64,000 nt of DNA. Origin: Stentor roeselii (taxonomy: Eukaryota > Ciliophora > Heterotrichea > Heterotrichida > Stentoridae). The stretch is from contig RSEH01000195.1 in the NCBI GenBank assembly GCA_006503475.1, positions 26,844 through 90,843 on the forward strand, written 5' to 3'. Below the pieces are notes generated by a model that saw only the letters and a program-made list of their open reading frames with translations, was not told the DNA's origin and did no database searches. The translations under genes and the position numbers were made by a program. Shown here in pieces: positions 21,401 to 29,388 of this stretch. The stretch's first letter is position 1. Every line of letters begins with the position of its first letter.

Positions 21401-21714
21401 TGATTCAGATTATTAAGGATATCAATCAGGAAAATGGAAGTGAACTTAATATGAGAATTGGAATTCATATTGGACAGGTCATTGCTGGAATCACTGGAAC
21501 TAATATTGTCAGGTATGATATTTATGGACCTGATGTCTTGATGGCAAATAAAATGGAAAGTGGAGGAATGGCTGGAAGGATTAATGTTAGTGATGCTGCT
21601 AGGGATGTCCTGCAGATGTATAGGCCAGGAGTCTTTGAGTTTGAGTTGAATAAGGAAATTTATGCTAAGGTCATCAATCAGAGAAGGAACTGCTACTTTA
21701 TTAATCAAGTGTAA
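15436..21714 (+). CDS. P4-ATPase/guanylyl cyclase fusion protein 1 (2092 aa)
   Basis: The start is set at the ATG at 15436 (context AATAAAAATATG); the frame is open from 15409. The N-terminal ~1000 residues form a P4-ATPase-like membrane module (LPKNLFEQFQRSANIWFLI; IPISLFV in M4). Pump motifs are degraded: D373 is kept but the motif reads DKSGV instead of DKTGT, the A-domain DGET loop reads NGCS, and GDGxND reads GQGYGD. About six membrane helices then precede C1 (around 1420-1600), and six more precede C2 (around 1905-2060). C1 has E1473, S1551, N1558 and R1562 (purine and transition-state positions) but K1477 instead of the second metal Asp. C2 has both metal Asps (D1916, D1960). This is the layout known from ciliate and apicomplexan guanylyl cyclases. 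cGMP synthesis at a membrane is expected; pump activity looks unlikely. Confidence 0.9.
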   Translation: MNSDKEGNWRMQELSGSSIISESQYLNNKVKSTRYTWLNLLPKNLFEQFQRSANIWFLIVSIFQLIPFGLNPVDSWTTVVPLAILITLTLLKDAYNDYYRGREDKKTNNSDYSFWTGGKFDRVKCEDLLVGSIVIVYEDQKFPADVVVLGTKGDRKFFLDTAGINGCSDLMPKKAVSETHGLIQSLDKDYVLSRMAGMISFEAPNNDFNRFKGKLKLSGHPKAISLFSYCLAYRGSSLRGSEWAIGIVVYTGLETKTYLNIGKPVRKISKLERQVNKWVLSLLIILLLMVIFSYLALRYLSVSDLNDNSDYVAPFVLFTILYNNIIPISLFVTMDMLRIFQSFVIARRSGRKVDFNTGDVNENLGQVEYLFTDKSGVLTENDLKVKLCLVGNTKYFREEDDQDRSQTIIDEDKPLFTRVFSESSMKIFPKVDSNRSGFFSERLTTPFNKLKQTLFKDETSNLYQFGRSLAVCNSVFTDDSQFIGISRDEIAMVEAANEIGIKLLHRSESSVEIDSLGTREKYQILSTSPFSSTIKKSSILIKTATEYILYTKGNYDEILKIIEENGTEDLESQFNYTCGMGFRTTLLTFKKITENAATEFVAKVESAKHIPVDSEGRIMTLFEDLQKDSVFLGIAGIEDVVLPETIQTVEILQKAGIKIWVLTGDNEMNTTTTARKVGILKRDSQMISLSKIQTEGKCINYMMRLISQHFFNEVQDDPISRNVSVKRSKGKSSYTNKQDSEESMHLNELKKTDKGPTIQPKTSENNAEVMLSQHPLFKKIVKPEIAISDFLKKMFFPNSVNYTLTIDRQSFIIALASDEARKLLCCLMFGASSVLFYGLLPMDKAKIVSLVKDNFSFRPVTMAIGQGYGDIPMIQTADVGVAIMSKNESQAKSYSDLAVCHFSQLKELLLLHGHWNYSRMSRTVLLFIYKNCLLTIVTFIYIFISDYSGESLFKSSLIVGFNLGFTSLPIIALGVFDEDMRVSKIFEYPEIYSQGQMQTLFNWKKMAHYLLLSLIDGVLIPLLLGYNNFKVVNQNGYSEDSNMTGTTLYIILIFTVLIQIALDTYSFSCLYITSQVLSVLILAGYLWFISSVSFGNSDLLGTGQEISQSPIALLMIFVVPLVLLCLHQAYAQYSSVFKPGLYEKIASITDDQLLVFKLNRLEMFAGNLAKLYRETSFTKSNLEEDAFELKKKSLHFHSEFIEAQYKDFYIYEYIKFYRWVIVILFALLVFWTLLEVFLFGGSLYYHIIRTLMCAGFLVIVLVIWTDFFMKYYTQITLTVIGLGLIIKFASEVAFSMPGALATGVIPSIAYILFNVDFEQISYLNLLNLSLYSISLSIYYIFSVNNQDFFEKLFNVLSFLILNFSISATSAFLGYYLERTRRLEYKLMTLEKIDVERSQRILSFLLPAFVKKRVKDGARYIAEDQGTVTILFCDIVDFDSICAEYSPQELTAFLDGLFQKFDQLCSAIGVTKIETVGKTYMACSGLKDSEAELDPSLREVSHARRAIELGLAMISLTNSIRLKSGFQLQVKIGINSGPVTAGVVGHHKPQFSLVGDTVNTSSRMCSTLESANSIQISKECYDLLESYNGLEFKANTIEAKGKGIMNTFIVTEAKSNTLQESGNRVGLSHLATMMQHSGISRTMTDSRIKKKSTELFVTLDLNEGFQRTDSQALGEVKLFDFSCSENEKQLKFRMKKTENDQHLMFSGVAIALVTFSLLLAISAAQYLIVNQSIFQVVIARGVIVLMLLGVIAVHSKIFTRRRFTFLMLFIFLCMIAVVLLDLIYSTGRANDLIALEVMYIILLLNHTSQIPLSKIIPAFLLIFIPWGVLGGFTSENKDEHAANAAFVIVFAVINASALYMIETRLRTYFSLREIAEKEISKTDKLLTQMMPPHVLENMRQDKAATDKFQEVTLLYADIVGFTAWSSNKTPIEVVGMLSEMFTRFDKKCLDHNVYKVHTIGDCYVVMGLTDASNRNTAQECLNVVQMAQSMIQIIKDINQENGSELNMRIGIHIGQVIAGITGTNIVRYDIYGPDVLMANKMESGGMAGRINVSDAARDVLQMYRPGVFEFELNKEIYAKVINQRRNCYFINQV

Positions 21715-21819
21715 GGTTCTAGTCATTAATGGATAATTAGTTTAAAATGTCATGAGTTTATTTGTTTAGAGTAAATTTTTGATATATTTATGATTTAGGG
21801 TTTTAGCTTAATACTTAAT

Positions 21820-22548
21820 TTATTCATTCAGTCGAAGTTTTACATTAAAAACTGCCTTACGACAGTCTTCACAGGCATGGGTAAATTCACAGAGTTTGTT
21901 ATCAGCATAGCAAACGTAGCAAAACAGCTTATCCCAACTACATAATTCTTACAAGTTACCACTGAAGTCACTTTTAAATACTATTGTTTTAACGTTTTTA
22001 TCACAGTTACTGCAAAACGCAGTAACAGGCTGTAAAAGCGAGTGCTTATCCTTTGTGCTTGAAGACTGACTAAAAATAGTCGAAATCTTTTCAGGTTTAG
22101 CAAAAAGTGGCTGAGGCTTATGCATAAAACTTTTCGGATCCATAGTCGAAGCCATGACTGAATCTTTTAATTCATTACAAAGTTGCTCAAATGATTGATT
22201 TGAGCTAGAGACTTGAGGACTTTCCGAAGTCTTTTGACAGCTTTGTATAAAAGTATAAGATTGCGAGATATCATTGATGATAGTGGTAGTGCTTCGCTGA
22301 TGTTGAGTGACTTCCTTGATCTCCTCAATAGAGTTAGAAAAGGAAATTTCCTCGACCTCAGGAAATCGGTTGTAGCGGTAGGGTGATAAAGGTCGAATCA
22401 GCAACTGGTCACCTCGAGTTTGGATCAGCAAGTCACCGCTGGGCAACTTCGACTTTTCAAGAGCTGGACAATGGGCTTCGGTCGGGGTTTTGAATAAATG
22501 CAAATCGCATTTGTCCTCGTTTTCCTCATACATTAGTTTATTGTCCAT
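21820..22548 (-). CDS. LITAF-like zinc-ribbon protein, one 15-nt intron (237 aa)
   Basis: Exon 1 is 22548-21953 and exon 2 is 21937-21820, joined across a 15-nt intron at 21938-21952. Unspliced, the frame ends at 199 aa just after a lone CxxC. Splicing adds about 38 residues that complete the pair of Cys knuckles: CSNC at about residue 180, then WDKLFCYVCY and THACEDC. This order (CxxC, W...FC, HxCxxC) resembles the LITAF domain, which binds zinc and associates with endosomal membranes. The strongly hydrophobic insert of animal LITAF is reduced here. The first 170 residues are Ser-rich and apparently disordered. It is convergent with ATPase/cyclase 1, with 105 bp between the stops. Confidence 0.7.
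21938..21952 (-). other. 15-nt spliceosomal intron
   Basis: On the minus strand it reads GTAAGAATTATGTAG. It removes an in-frame TAA and joins SGN to FWDKLFC, completing the zinc-ribbon. It has A at position 10. Confidence 0.85.
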
Positions 22549-23430
22549 TAAGTCGAGATTTTGAAGGAATTATTCACCTTTGTTTGGATTGAGATGAAAT
22601 AGATGAATTGATGGAGATAGATATGAAGTTTGGCTTTGTGATTTAGGATGTTTCAGGTGGATTGGAATAATTATCTTTAATTTATCAATTCTCAAATGAA
22701 ATTTTTTATGTCTTGGTAAGGAATTGGTAAACTTTGGTAAGTTTTAAAATTTTATAAGAGTTACTTTGAGGTATGTAAACTTGATATATTTCTAGGAATT
22801 ATATTGATATGATTTTTTTGAAGTAATTATTAAGCGTTTGTAACATATATATTTTTACTTTTGGATCAATTTTCAGCATTTTTTTTGCGGTTTCATGAAG
22901 AACTGTTTTAAAGTAAATTCAATAATTACTTAACTGTTGAAGGTTTTAACCAAGTTGCCATACTATAGGCATCAAACCAATTTAAACCATGGCTTTATTC
23001 ATGAAATCTCTAATAACAAGTTGAAGCATTCGCTTAATAGAATAGTTTCTTGGCTTGTTCATACCGTATAACTGGGACATGATGGAACTTGAACATGAGT
23101 GGTTTTATTTATAATTGTTAGAATAAATAATATTTTCAAGTATTTATTCAAATATAATTCGAAAAGGTAGAATTCTCAGCATAACTTAATGTTCTGTTAC
23201 TTTTACTTGTATATAAAACTCTAGTATAATTGTTTTATGATGAAATAGACTTCTTACCAAATTTTTTCAAATAATACTATTTTTCAGAGCTTCCAGCATT
23301 TCAGTTAAAATTTATCACATATGAAACCGATTCCTTGAATTTCTAAATTTTTCCAGATGTTCAAATCAATAAAACCACCAGTTAAACTCTCTCTCCAAAA
23401 TTCCAGTAATTCTAATATTTAAATCTCCCG
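22549..23430. other. 880-bp AT-rich divergent intergenic region
   Basis: It lies between the starts of the LITAF-like and TTLL5-like genes. No ORF of coding-like composition, tRNA box or repeat was seen. It probably carries the promoters of both genes, but I recognise no element. Confidence 0.4.
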
Positions 23431-25704
23431 ATGGCATCAAGTGAATTCAACATAATTTCCGTAGCCCCGAAGTCGTTTTCAGAAGACTCGATATCCCCAA
23501 AGTTAAAATCCTTGCAAACAATCGAAAAATCTTCATGGGTAGGACTAGATCCATGCCAAGTTGGTAAAATCGGTCAAGGTCTTCAAACAAAGCGCGAGTG
23601 TCCCTCATCAAGATCCTTACCCTCAGACGATTCCATTCCAGAAAAGCCAGCTCTTTTAAAGTTTAACCCAGTGAAAGAAGAGCAGCTTGTGAAAGACTCA
23701 GTTCCATTCAGTACCTACAGCAAAGGAAACTTCATGCAAAACCGTGAATTGTTATACCGAGTCTTAAAGACCGACGGGAAGATAGTTCGTTCAATCCTGG
23801 AACAAGCAGGTTTTTTTTCAACTGATTCTCATGATTGGAACCTGTTATGGCTGGGGTGCGCTCCTCAGACTTACCTGTTCGAAGGACTTAACGAGCATCA
23901 GCGAGTGAACCACTTTCCGAACTCCTTCGAAATCACGCGGAAGGACCGAATGAGTATTCATTTAACAGCGATGCAGGAAAAGTTCGGCAGGGACGACTAC
24001 GGTTTTTTTCCAGACACTTACGTGATTCCTGATGATTACTCCGAGTTTCACGTGCGGTTCTACGCAGATAAAGCGTCTCAATGGATAGTGAAACCGTGCA
24101 ACTCTTCACAGGGCAAAGGGATTTTTTTACTTGAAAGCATGATGAGCCTTCAAGGCAACGAGGCCTTTGTAGTTTCTAAGTACCTGACCAGTCCTTTTCT
24201 TCTCGGACAGCTGAAGTTTGATTTGAGGATTTATGTCTTGGTCACTTCTTACGAGCCTCTGCGAATCTACATCTATGATGAAGGACTGGCACGCTTTGCC
24301 AGTGAACCTTACAGTCCTTCTGGCAAGGCAAGTAAGTTTTCTTATTTAACCAACTATAGCATTAACAAGAAAAACGAGAAATTCGTGCAGAACTCTGACC
24401 ATAAAGAGGATAATGTCGGTCATAAGTGGAGCCTTTCTGCACTTATTAAAGCTCTTAATGCACAGGGTGTTGATACAGCTTTTCTTATGTCAAGGATTTA
24501 TGATATGGTCATCAAAACTGTCATCGCCATTGAGCCGGAAGTTGTTGTCATGGTCAGAAAACTTGCCTTGGGTCGAAATAATTGCTTTGATCTGCTTGGA
24601 TTTGATGTTATCATTGATAGCAACTTGAAACCTTGGCTTTTGGAAGTCAATCTTTCACCTTCTCTTGCAACTGACTCGCCTCTTGATCTGCATATTAAGG
24701 GAAACTTGATTTCTGACACTTTGAACCTGGTGGGTGTTAGGAACTTCGACCGGAAAAAAGAATGTATGAATAAAATTAAAGCGAGAATAAGAGCTCGGCA
24801 GCTACAGTCGAGAAATAGCGAAAAAGTACCCTCAAGGGCTCAAACTGCACAGTTGAAGAAAACCGAACCTCAGATCGGGCTTAGTTTGAAGATGAAACTT
24901 TCGATTTTGGATACGCTGGATGAAGCGAAAAGACTGGGAAACTTTGTTAGGATTTATCCGAGTGAAGGGTGTCAGGTGTATGATCGGTTCTTTTTAACAC
25001 CCAGAGCAAGTAATAAGGCAGTCTACGGCTTCTTATATCTAGACGAGTACAAAGAAGAGGCTCCTCGTCCCCTGCCACCTCCAACAGAACCTGAAGAAAA
25101 GAAAGACCTAGGTAAGCAAAAGATAATAATCACCGGAGACGACATCCTTATCGAATACCTTTCAAGAGTCCTCCACGCTGCGCGATCCATCACAACAGAA
25201 AGACTAAAACCCGAATGGCGCGTTTCGCTAGACAAGTTCGTAAACCACAGCATCTGGCAGTCCATCTGTCCTGCACTTCCTCACACGATGGGACTTCTTC
25301 AACGACTTGAGGCACGAGTGGTAGAAATGAAAGAAAGAAGAAAACAATCCGAAAGTGCCTTAAAAGACCCAGTCACTTACATGAACCAAAAAAATCAAGT
25401 CGTTCGAGGTTTTTCAGCGCAACAACTCGAAAACATGCTGAAAAGTTCCAGCAAATCAGTCGCAAAAGACATCATGTCCAGTCTTTTTATAGAAGGAAAT
25501 GGAATTTTAACTGAAATGATCAAGCAACTCGCTAAAACCTCCGTGAAAAGGCCTAAACAACTAAGCGTAACACGAAACTCTTCATTAAAATCCGAGGAAT
25601 TCGAAAAGTTTTCCCCTAAACGATCGTATTTTCCATTTAGTCTTGAAAAATGCGTCAGGTCCTCAAGTTTCGTGAACAAGTCTCTACCTGGAGGACTGAA
25701 GTAA
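23431..25704 (+). CDS. TTLL5-like tubulin polyglutamylase (757 aa)
   Basis: The tubulin tyrosine ligase-like catalytic domain spans about residues 110-440. Visible motifs are LLWLGCAPQTY, HFPNSFEITRKDRM, WIVKPCNSSQGKGIFL (W218, K221 of the ATP-binding strand), KFDLRIYVLVTSYEPLRIY, and CFDLLGFDVIIDSNLKPWLLE with EVNLSPSL (E405, N407 metal ligands). The CFDLLGFDV...PLDLHIKG block and a later RLGNFVRIYPSEG match TTLL5/TTLL4-type glutamylases rather than tyrosine ligase or glycylases. Such enzymes add glutamate side chains to tubulin tails. The C-terminal ~150 residues are basic and low-complexity, plausibly a microtubule-binding tail. The start ATG follows AATATTTAAATCTCCCG. Confidence 0.88.
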   Translation: MASSEFNIISVAPKSFSEDSISPKLKSLQTIEKSSWVGLDPCQVGKIGQGLQTKRECPSSRSLPSDDSIPEKPALLKFNPVKEEQLVKDSVPFSTYSKGNFMQNRELLYRVLKTDGKIVRSILEQAGFFSTDSHDWNLLWLGCAPQTYLFEGLNEHQRVNHFPNSFEITRKDRMSIHLTAMQEKFGRDDYGFFPDTYVIPDDYSEFHVRFYADKASQWIVKPCNSSQGKGIFLLESMMSLQGNEAFVVSKYLTSPFLLGQLKFDLRIYVLVTSYEPLRIYIYDEGLARFASEPYSPSGKASKFSYLTNYSINKKNEKFVQNSDHKEDNVGHKWSLSALIKALNAQGVDTAFLMSRIYDMVIKTVIAIEPEVVVMVRKLALGRNNCFDLLGFDVIIDSNLKPWLLEVNLSPSLATDSPLDLHIKGNLISDTLNLVGVRNFDRKKECMNKIKARIRARQLQSRNSEKVPSRAQTAQLKKTEPQIGLSLKMKLSILDTLDEAKRLGNFVRIYPSEGCQVYDRFFLTPRASNKAVYGFLYLDEYKEEAPRPLPPPTEPEEKKDLGKQKIIITGDDILIEYLSRVLHAARSITTERLKPEWRVSLDKFVNHSIWQSICPALPHTMGLLQRLEARVVEMKERRKQSESALKDPVTYMNQKNQVVRGFSAQQLENMLKSSSKSVAKDIMSSLFIEGNGILTEMIKQLAKTSVKRPKQLSVTRNSSLKSEEFEKFSPKRSYFPFSLEKCVRSSSFVNKSLPGGLK

Positions 25705-25796
25705 GACCTAGTCAGACTGCGACCAAGCCGAAATGAGAGCTCAGCCACTTTGGAGTAGATAATTTAAGAGTATTTCTGTTAATACTAGAAAACTGG

Positions 25797-25985
25797 TCAT
25801 CTGCTCAAGTCAATGTTTAGTTTCAGTTCAGAACATTCACTGGTTTCTTGAGGCTCTTCCCGAACAGTGTAAAGCCTTTGATGACTTCTAGGAAAGTTTC
25901 TCAGTTCATAACTGGCGAGGATTGGATCAGCTTCTAAAGTTTTGATTTCAGTTTTATCACCGGGCAGACAAAAATAACACCCCAT
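25797..25985 (-). CDS. Small MGC-start, probably N-acylated protein (62 aa)
   Basis: I choose the ATG at 25985 because the product then begins MGCYFCLPGDK, a good candidate for N-myristoylation at Gly2 and palmitoylation at Cys3/Cys6. An upstream in-frame ATG at 26009 would add eight residues (MKQFSTFL) and hide this signal. The rest is polar, with no known domain, and ends at TGA. It lies divergent from the P4-ATPase gene (41 bp between starts). Short length leaves doubt whether it is translated. Confidence 0.45.
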   Translation of the reverse strand: MGCYFCLPGDKTEIKTLEADPILASYELRNFPRSHQRLYTVREEPQETSECSELKLNIDLSR

Positions 25986-26026
25986 TAGAAAAGTACTAAA
26001 CTGCTTCATGAAAGTCAAATAATAAA

Positions 26027-29000
26027 ATGGTTAAAATCAGAGATTCTGAAGTCAAGCGAGTTTTCTACGCGAATGGTTCAGAAATAAATAAAAAGTACCT
26101 GTTTCCCTCGAACTACCTAAGCACGACCAAGTACAACCTGGCGACTTTCCTTCCGTTTTCGTTGTTTATCCAATTTCGTCGTGTGGCAAACATTTACTTT
26201 TTGGTAACAGCAATTTTGCAAAGCATTCCACAGATTTCACCTTTGCATCCTTTTAGTGCAATTGCGCCTCTTGTCTTTGTGTTAGGTGTTAGCATGATTC
26301 GAGAAGGCATAGAAGACTATTTGAGATACCGTTCGGATAAAGAAGTCAACTCAGCGCCGACCTTTATTTATAAAAACGGAAGATTTCAGCAGGTCCGTTG
26401 CCAGGATATTCAAGTCGGACACATTGTGATGGTGAAGAAAGACCAGTCCTTTCCTTGTGACTTGATAATGCTTTCTAATTCTAATGAAAACCTCGTGGCT
26501 TACATTGAAACTTCAACTATTGATGGAGAAAAGAACCTGAAAACCCGACTTGCTTTAGAAGTTACGAATAATGACTTTACTCCTGAAAGTGTTATTAGAA
26601 TGTTTTCATTAGTTGAATGTGATGTGCCTAATGCGAAGATTTATCAGTTCAACGGGAATTTGGACTATATGGATAAGAAGCACTCGCTTGATAAGAATAA
26701 CTTGTTGTTGGCTGGAGCCATTTTGAGGAATACCGCCTGGGCCGTGGGGATCGCGACTTATACTGGAAGCCAGACGAAGCTTAGAATGAATTTAATGGAC
26801 CGCGTGGTGAAGCAGAGTAAAATTGAAAGGATTGTAAACAGGTATATTGTATATATTATTGCCTTTCAGTTTATTCTTTGTTTGATCTGCGCCGCACTAT
26901 ATGGACGCTGGGCGAAGGACGAGTACGAAAACGCGGAGTACCTGGGGAAGAGAAGATATGGTGCGTTACTTGAAGGGTTTATGACTTATTTTACCTACTT
27001 TTTACTGTTAAATACTATGCTGCCCATATCTTTGATTATCAGTTTAGAGCTGCTTAAGCTCGCGCAAGGATTTTTCATGCAGAAAGATGTGAACCTTTAT
27101 AGTCATGTAAGAGATCGGCCTTGCAAGGTGTCTTCTTTTAGTTTGAATGAAGAACTCGGCATGGTCGAGCATATTTTCACAGATAAAACTGGAACTTTGA
27201 CTTGCAACAAGATGAAGTTTAAATATTGCTCTGTTGGTGACAGGGTCTACGGAGAGTCAAACCAGTTAATTCAGTCTTCAGTCACTCTGGGACCTGACAA
27301 GGAAGACCTCTGGCTCGGTGACATGATCACTGACCTTTCAAGTCCTCAACACAGGACACTTGCCTGTCCTTTACCAGGACTCACTACTCAAAAAGAAATC
27401 TTAGAATGCTTCGTCAAATGTATGGCACTTTGTCATGAATGTCTTATTGAAGAAAATGAATTCGGCATCAATTATATCGGGCAAAGTCCTGATGAAATCA
27501 CTTTACTCGACTCTGCAATGAAAATCGGAGTAAAGTACGCAAAGTGCCTTGGGGGGGTTATTTCTTTAGAAGTCACTCAAAATAGCAACACTTTTTCGAA
27601 TCTCTTTGAAAAAATTTGCATCTTTGATTTCGACTCGAACCGAAAACGAAACTCAATCGTTGTGAAAGACTTGTCATGTAACAAGTACTTTATTTTTGTG
27701 AAAGGCGCTGATGACGTCATCACGAAACTTGCGAATGCAAGTTCGTCTCAATATTTAGAAAAAGTCTCGAAAGACTTGCTTCATTTCTCTGAAAAAGGCT
27801 TTAGAACTCTTCTCTTAGCCTTTAAAGAGATATCGACTGAAGACTTCTTGTTGTTTAAGTCAAATTTTGAAGTCGCTTCTACATCAATCGACTCCCGTGA
27901 TGAGAAACTGCGCGCTTTGGCTGATTCGATTGAAACTGGCTTGACGATTCTTGGATGCACAGCTGTTGAAGACTCGCTGCAAGATGAAGTCCCTCAGACG
28001 ATAAAGGACATTAGAAACGCGGGGATCAACATTTGGATGTTGACTGGAGATAAACTTGAAACTGCTTTTAATATTGGAAAAACTTGCTCTTTGATCACTG
28101 ATAGGATGTTTGTTGAGAAGTGCTCGACTAATGATTTTTCTTCTACTTTAGAGAGTTTAAGGGTTTCTTATGAAAAAATCGACGCTGCTAGAGATTCGCA
28201 AGATGCTGGGTTTATTATTGAAGGAGCACCTTTGGAATTTGTTCTTAGTAGTCAACCTGGACTCGAAAAGTATCGGGATGAAATTTTAGAGGTTTTTTTG
28301 AAAATTACATCGGCTTGTAAGACTGTTATTTGTTGTAGGGTCACACCGGGGCAGAAGAAAGATGTGGTTAAAATTGTGAAGGAGTTTCATAAGTCTGTTA
28401 CACTTGCTATTGGGGACGGGGCAAATGACGTTTCAATGATCTTAGAAGCCCAAGTAGGTATCGGTCTCTACGGCGAAGAAGGAATGCAAGCAGTACAAGC
28501 GAGTGACTACGCAGTCGGCGAATTTCGTCTTCTTTGGGAGCTTCTTTTCGTTCACGGTAGATTTAACTACATAAGACAAAGTGAGACAATTCTTTACTTC
28601 ATCTACAAAAACCTGGTCTTCACTTTGCCTCAATTCTACTTCGCATTTTTTTGCGCATATTCAGGACAAACAGTCTACGACGACTGGTACATAACAGTCT
28701 ACAACATGGTCCTCACAGCCTTGCCGTTGATGATCAAAGGCATCTTCGAAAAAGACCTGAAAGTCCCAACTCGTGCTCAAGTGACTTTGAACTCTCCAGA
28801 AGTCTTGGGAAAAATCAGAAGCCAGGTGCCTCGGGTGTACGAAACAAGCAGACTCAATAAAATCTTCACTCGATCCGCTTTTTTGACTTGGGTGTTCTTC
28901 GGGGTTTTTCATTCTTGCATCATTTTTTTTATACCTCTCTTCGCAGGGTCTCGAAGTGTTTTGAATGGATCTGGGAGAAATTCTGATTTGACTTATTTTT

Positions 29001-29362
29001 CGGTTACTTCTTTTTCTTGTATTATTTTTGTGGTGAACTTGAAACTTGCGCTTATTACGAGACTTTGGAATATTTATCATGCTATTTCAATGGTTTTGTT
29101 GAGTATTTTTCTGTATTTTGGATTTGTTTTTGTTTATGATGTCATGACTCAATCGATTTTTCAGCAGAGTATTTTTGTGATACTTGAAAGCTTTTATTTT
29201 TATTTGTGTGTTTTTGTGTCGGTTTCTTTGGTACTTGTTTTTGATGGCGCTTTTTTGATTTTGCAGAAAATTGTTGTGCCTAAGAAAAGTGAGGTGTTGT
29301 TGGAAGAAAGCATTCGTGATGATAGTGTTGAAAGGAAAATACTGAATTCTAGTAGTAATTAG
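26027..29362 (+). CDS. P4-type phospholipid-transporting ATPase (flippase, 1111 aa)
   Basis: A full-length P4-ATPase with an intact catalytic core. N-terminal NLATFLPFSLFIQFRRVANIY, A-domain TSTIDGEKNLKTR (the usual DGET reads DGEK; Glu kept), M4 LPISLIISLELLK, phosphorylation motif FTDKTGTLTCNKM with D386, nucleotide-binding KGADD, hinge MLTGDKLETAFNIG, and GDGANDVSMI. About ten membrane helices. These enzymes move aminophospholipids to the cytosolic leaflet, usually with a CDC50 subunit, which is not seen in this window. It sits between the two ATPase/cyclase fusion genes. The start has context AATAATAAAATGG. Length matches the family (1000-1250 aa). Confidence 0.93.
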   Translation: MVKIRDSEVKRVFYANGSEINKKYLFPSNYLSTTKYNLATFLPFSLFIQFRRVANIYFLVTAILQSIPQISPLHPFSAIAPLVFVLGVSMIREGIEDYLRYRSDKEVNSAPTFIYKNGRFQQVRCQDIQVGHIVMVKKDQSFPCDLIMLSNSNENLVAYIETSTIDGEKNLKTRLALEVTNNDFTPESVIRMFSLVECDVPNAKIYQFNGNLDYMDKKHSLDKNNLLLAGAILRNTAWAVGIATYTGSQTKLRMNLMDRVVKQSKIERIVNRYIVYIIAFQFILCLICAALYGRWAKDEYENAEYLGKRRYGALLEGFMTYFTYFLLLNTMLPISLIISLELLKLAQGFFMQKDVNLYSHVRDRPCKVSSFSLNEELGMVEHIFTDKTGTLTCNKMKFKYCSVGDRVYGESNQLIQSSVTLGPDKEDLWLGDMITDLSSPQHRTLACPLPGLTTQKEILECFVKCMALCHECLIEENEFGINYIGQSPDEITLLDSAMKIGVKYAKCLGGVISLEVTQNSNTFSNLFEKICIFDFDSNRKRNSIVVKDLSCNKYFIFVKGADDVITKLANASSSQYLEKVSKDLLHFSEKGFRTLLLAFKEISTEDFLLFKSNFEVASTSIDSRDEKLRALADSIETGLTILGCTAVEDSLQDEVPQTIKDIRNAGINIWMLTGDKLETAFNIGKTCSLITDRMFVEKCSTNDFSSTLESLRVSYEKIDAARDSQDAGFIIEGAPLEFVLSSQPGLEKYRDEILEVFLKITSACKTVICCRVTPGQKKDVVKIVKEFHKSVTLAIGDGANDVSMILEAQVGIGLYGEEGMQAVQASDYAVGEFRLLWELLFVHGRFNYIRQSETILYFIYKNLVFTLPQFYFAFFCAYSGQTVYDDWYITVYNMVLTALPLMIKGIFEKDLKVPTRAQVTLNSPEVLGKIRSQVPRVYETSRLNKIFTRSAFLTWVFFGVFHSCIIFFIPLFAGSRSVLNGSGRNSDLTYFSVTSFSCIIFVVNLKLALITRLWNIYHAISMVLLSIFLYFGFVFVYDVMTQSIFQQSIFVILESFYFYLCVFVSVSLVLVFDGAFLILQKIVVPKKSEVLLEESIRDDSVERKILNSSSN

Positions 29363-29388
29363 TTATGTAATGATAGTATCTTTAGCAG

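Noticed and set aside
21208-21726. 172-codon minus-strand frame opposite the C2 cyclase domain
   Set aside because: It lies wholly antisense to conserved cyclase sequence, its residues reflect the complementary codons, and it has no domain. It is a shadow.
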